Shown here piece after piece: positions 60,349-64,000 of a stretch of 64,000 nt of DNA (position 1 is the first letter of the stretch; every line of letters begins with the position of its first letter). The translations under genes were made by a program, and so were the position numbers. Below the pieces are notes generated by a model. It saw only the letters and a program-made list of their open reading frames with translations. It was not told where the DNA came from and made no database searches. Origin of the DNA: Gentiana macrophylla (Eukaryota; Streptophyta; Magnoliopsida; Gentianales; Gentianaceae); the NCBI GenBank assembly GCA_026214975.1, contig CM047808.1, positions 2,222,073 to 2,286,072 of the forward strand, in the 5' to 3' direction.

Positions 60349-60904
60349 AATATATGAGCTACCTTTGTATGTTGTCTACAGCATAAATGGGGTGCAACAC
60401 AATGTATAAAAGACGCCAACATTGATTGAAAAGTGAGCAGCAAATGGCGTCAACTTTGAGCTATGTTATGATGAAGCTTATAGCAGCTAGCATTTAATGA
60501 GGTTATGAAGCACATTTTGGGCTGTACATTTGGAACTGAAGATCAAAGTTTCAGGGCAGCAATCTGTTGTAACTTGAGCTAATTAAATAAGATGTCAGAA
60601 AAACAAGTTGCATTCAAGCCAAATTGGAGATGGAAATGGAGCAGCTTGTTGAGCTTACTGAGCAGAGCAGCAAACCTCATGGTTTTGAGCTTCTAATATT
60701 TAGTTGGATAAAGAGCTTAAACTGAGCTATTCTTGAGCTAAAATACAGATCTATGGATTAATGAGCTGTTTTAGAGGCATTTAATATGTCAAGAAAACGT
60801 AACTTGATAAGGTACTTTTACCAACATTCAAAGAAACAGTACTGAGGCTGCAACTTTAAAGAAACAGAGTTGCATTTTGATGATTCAATACAAAGTCTAT
60901 CAAG

Positions 60905-61380
60905 CATCGATCATTTTAGGAGTGATATTGGAGAGAACAAGTCTGCGCGCACAGCCTCCACCAATTGAGGAAAGTACACTCACTCTTTCATTAAACAAAT
61001 ATGTTAATACAAATATTTTGAGGTTTAGTTGATAATGAACGAGTGAAGCATGATCATATGACAATAAGATTCGATTGTGTATGTTTAGATTCTGTGACGA
61101 CTGACGATGGGATTATCTTAACTAGGATAACAATAAAACCTCTTAGTATAAGATTAATCCTAGAAGAATAAAAGGAACGTCCCAATGGCTTCTCCTATTA
61201 CAACATTTAGAGCCTTAGATGAAGCGTAAATTTTATGGTGGTCCGGCCATAAATATGTCATGACGTGTTCTTTCCAATACGATTTTAAGAATATTTTGTG
61301 GTTCCATGTGTCGCGAAAAAGAAATTCTTTAGATTTTTTCTATCTTTTTTTTTTCTTATTGAATTATTAGCTTTCCCAAA
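60905..61380. other. Intergenic DNA, no gene seen
   Basis: Unassigned. A T-rich run lies at 61336-61355. Confidence 0.4.
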
Positions 61381-61614
61381 AACTTAGAGCATGTTTGGTG
61401 CAGAGAAAAAGTGGTAAAAGAAAAGTGTTGAGAATAGATCTTAGAAAAGAAAAGATAAGAAATGAAAAAGAATAGATTCTCACAATTTGTTTGGTTTGCG
61501 GGGAAAAGATGTTGAGAATTGAATTGATGGGTTTTTCTATTCTCGCGCAACTTTTCTTCAGCTTAAGCTGAGAATCCAAAATATGGAAAAGAATTAAATT
61601 TTGAGAAAAGTCTC

Positions 61615-63295
61615 CAACTTGATTGATCGGCCTTTTTTAAGTGTCCAATCTCACCGGCAGTGTACCGGGTCAACTGTAGCCTAGAATTGGTGAGTCAATG
61701 TCGTATCCCACAGGGAATCTGGTCAAGTACCAAAGTCGGTCTCGTCCCTAGTTTAGGTCAACACACATTCGAACGTGGTGATTTGTCAGATCACCGGTTT
61801 TAACAACTAAATATACACAAAAGAAAGATTTAAAACTACGAAAAACAAGATAGCCGAGCTATGATCCATTCGACTACTATCGAACCTTAACTCGTAACCG
61901 GAAGTGATTTCGATATATATACCTTAATGTTCTTGGCATTGTTAAAGGATGTCGTCTCCTATTTCCGAAACTAAGCGCCAATTTCAACAACCTAGTTTCC
62001 TATGTCGAATTCAACAGTCCGCTGACCGGATTTAACTGACCCGACACGGTCTATGCTCTATGAGACGCTCGTTAACAACGATAAAAACCTCACACATGAA
62101 ACCGAATCTGAACAACTCAGTCGGTTTTACACGGTAATCCTAAAACCCCTTTTCTCGTACCCTCTCGCAAAATACATATGTAAAGACGATACGTGTGACA
62201 CAATTATTGAGTGATCAGTTCAACAAAAGTCATTAAGAATAAGTTCTAGAACATTAACAACACCGAGAATCTAACAATCATAACATCAAAACACTTCAAT
62301 CGACGAGCTAAGGATTCGATTTCGAAGGCTATCACATATCTCGACTATCGGGAAATTATCTAATCATTATACTCAGAAATAACAAGAAATCAACATCAAA
62401 AGTTAACAAAAGCAAGATTAAAAGCAAGAACAAAAGATGAAAACAAAATACCAAATATATTATGCCGTAGAAAATCGAGTCTCCGAACGAAATCCCGTCA
62501 ACAACGCGTCAAGCTATCTTCGAGATCCTCCGGATTACAACAATCTACAACTAATCTAAGCTAATATACCTCTAAACCTAATCTAAGCTAAAAATATGAA
62601 GAAAAACGCAGAAAACTGAAGAAAAACGAGTTGGGGAGCAGTTCTACTCTTATTTGGATCGAATGGGGGTGTTTAAAGTGTTTTTTTTTTCAGATCTGGA
62701 CGGCAGGCGGCCGCCTGTGGTGACGGGCGCCCGCCCGACAGATTATTTCCTTCACAAATTCCATCAGCAACATCCTAAGCCACACCTAGCTGACACACCT
62801 TCAGTAAATTGGTCATAAATTTGTGTGTAGACCTCCGAATCGAGTGATTCAAGTTGCGTTGGAAAGATGATTCAATTGTTTACAACTTTCATGAAGATGT
62901 CCAGCCCAGAAAATACCTCTAAGGTGGATCAAAATGCAGATCAATGGAAGGTATGGTTGTAGTACCACCACGTTTTGATCCGTTTGAACGTGTAAGCTTC
63001 GGGCACACGTTCCAATCCTCGTAACTCGCATTATAGCCTTCTCGAACACCTAATACCTGTACTTAATCACAATAAATACCACACATAATCCCTACAGGAC
63101 ACTAGGATGACCGAGAGTATAGTAAATTACACCGAAAAAGACCGAGAATCCCGGACTTTACGTCCTAGGTCCCGAAATGATAACCAAGGTGTAAATACAT
63201 CAAAATACAACCAAATGTCTCAGAAAACATATAAAACGAGGTATAAACGAGGTATAATTACATAGAAAATGATAGTCAATTTGACTATCATCGAT
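61615..63295 (-). mobile_element. Gypsy-type LTR/leader fragment, minus strand
   Basis: On the minus strand ccctgtgggatacgacattg and gacccggtacactgccggtg (about 61720-61645) parallel the gypsy leader at 9540-9600. A GC-rich word (ggcggccgcctgtggtgacg, 62707) is typical of some LTRs. The right end carries the palindrome 63270-63290. No coding domain; ends not fixed. Confidence 0.45.
63270..63290. repeat. Perfect 21-bp palindrome
   Basis: tgatagtcaa-t-ttgactatca, ten-base arms around a single T. On the minus strand it would start TGATAGTC, so it may be an LTR terminus. Confidence 0.6.
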
Positions 63296-63408
63296 AAAAG
63301 ACAATTTTCTATTATCAATTAACCAATTAAACACCTCTAAATTGAGAAAAGAATGAATATCTTTTCTTTTCTCAACTCTTTTCTATTAACCAAACATGCC
63401 TTTAAGAT

Positions 63409-63722
63409 GATGATGAAGTAGATAATTAACATTTTATATATCTCTCTGTCTCTTCAAGGGTGGGCCCCTATAAGAGGAAGGGAGGGATTTTTTTTGTTGG
63501 AACAACTATATTTAGAGCATGGTTTGAACTCAAAACGGCACACCAAACTTGGAGTGTGGACCAAATTTTAACATCATTTAACATAAACTATCACTCATAT
63601 GACATCACTATTTTTTTTAACAACAAAAATATAATAATGAAAAGAGCAAGCCAATGGACAAACAACCAAATTAAAGGGATCCAAGTATAGCAACAAGAAG
63701 TACAAATAAAGGGATTGATCTT
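63409..63722. other. 3' flank of the minus-strand P450
   Basis: AT-rich, with no separate gene; expected to hold the 3' UTR of the gene at 63723. Confidence 0.4.
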
Positions 63723-64000
63723 TCACATCACAATGCTTGATCCTTCGATCTTATTTTCCATAAATGAACCGGCATAGGGAAGCGGAATAGCTATAAGTTC
63801 ATTTTTTCGGCGTGTTACTAGCCCAATACCTTCAGTCATATCTAATTCTTCAGGCTTCATCCCTCCAGGGAGTTTCCAATCAAAATGGAACAGAAGTTGT
63901 GCCAGTGGTAACAAAATATTAGGCTCAGCATACGAAATTCCCGGACACATCCTTCTTCCAGCACCAAATGGAATATACGTGAAATTCGTTCCTATATAGT
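63723..64000 (-). CDS. Cytochrome P450, CYP71 family, C-terminal end (partial)
   Basis: The minus-strand frame enters from beyond the window edge and ends TGA at 63725-63723. It encodes the last ~92 residues: GTNFTYIPFGAGRRMCPGIS with the heme-ligand Cys, then AEPNILLPLAQLLFHFDWKL and a C-terminal tail like that of the intact CYP71 at 50566-52361. Differences are spread along the sequence and conservative, suggesting a working paralogue. It faces the other CYP tail-to-tail, about 11.4 kb away. The rest of the gene lies to the right. Confidence 0.9.
   Translation of the reverse strand, partial: YIGTNFTYIPFGAGRRMCPGISYAEPNILLPLAQLLFHFDWKLPGGMKPEELDMTEGIGLVTRRKNELIAIPLPYAGSFMENKIEGSSIVM

Larger units (their letters stand above)
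58107..60904 (+). mobile_element. Ty3/gypsy gag-only remnant (right copy)
   Basis: Second copy of the remnant at 39854-42800. The longest frame, 58605-59090, contains KYHNKKKNVQGASHAKFVQE; the gag domain continues in another frame (DPIDHLRQYVHHMMM to 59251) and then with stops. It lacks about 550 bp present in the left copy (41372-41928) and carries a hAT insertion at 59642-60348. The second LTR is missing; homology stops near 60904. Confidence 0.75.
61383..63408. mobile_element. MITE-like repeat split by gypsy-type LTR sequence
   Basis: The left arm (ttagagcatgtttggtgcag, 61384) and right arm (aaccaaacatgcctttaaga, 63391) are inverted partners, and both adjacent regions are rich in gaaaaga/tcttttc words, as in MITEs beginning GAGCATGTTTGGT. 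About 1.7 kb of other sequence lies between (61615-63300). Confidence 0.5.

Overview
This is a repeat-rich eudicot nuclear DNA window. It carries plant gene families (a BURP-domain protein, a BAHD acyltransferase, CYP71-type cytochromes P450), GT-AG introns, Stowaway-type MITEs and nested Ty1/copia, Ty3/gypsy, LINE, hAT and Helitron-like sequences. The P450 and BAHD look most like asterid/Lamiales members to me, but that is memory-based and weak. No bacterial, organellar, rRNA, tRNA or CRISPR features were seen.

Layout. 1-6.2 kb: non-coding DNA with a decayed L1-type LINE (1.6-3.4 kb) and a Stowaway-like MITE. 6.2-7.1 kb: a two-exon BURP gene that looks intact. 7.1-12.7 kb: two more Stowaway-like MITEs and a decayed Ty3/gypsy element. 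12.7-25.3 kb: a copia element broken by a GGTTGGGTT-rich insertion and by a copia family with 1.9-kb LTRs. A 3.0-kb stretch here (15240-18242) recurs almost unchanged at 22825-25827. 25.0-39.3 kb: remains of a BAHD gene and a CYP71 gene, split by a complete copia element (25556-30352, TSD ctttt) and by a minus-strand copia that itself hosts another minus-strand copia (32442-37515, TSD gaatc). 39.3-43.2 kb: CYP 3' flank and a gypsy gag remnant. 43.2-45.8 kb: AT-rich DNA with a probable Helitron 3' end and a pair of snRNA-promoter-like repeats. 45.8-52.4 kb: the apparently intact BAHD and CYP71 genes. 52.4-60.9 kb: the same CYP 3' flank and gypsy remnant as at 39.3-42.8 kb, interrupted by a 1.9-kb-LTR copia element (TSD aatac) and a small hAT element (TSD aatatatg). 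60.9-64 kb: gypsy LTR-like DNA inside a MITE-like repeat, then the last exon of a further CYP71 on the minus strand, running off the window.

The main message is a tandem duplication. A block BAHD - CYP71 - CYP 3' flank - gypsy remnant exists twice in the same order. The right copy keeps intact BAHD and CYP reading frames. The left copy has been cut into pieces by at least three nested LTR-retrotransposons and small indels. With the second CYP71 at the right edge, the locus looks like part of a specialised-metabolism cluster in which a P450 hydroxylates a scaffold and a BAHD enzyme acylates the hydroxyl. That pathway role is inference; nothing in the sequence identifies the substrate. The intact P450 has an atypical I-helix (TASGTS where AGxDTS is expected) and the BAHD has NFGWG in place of DFGWG, so both may be unusual enzymes.
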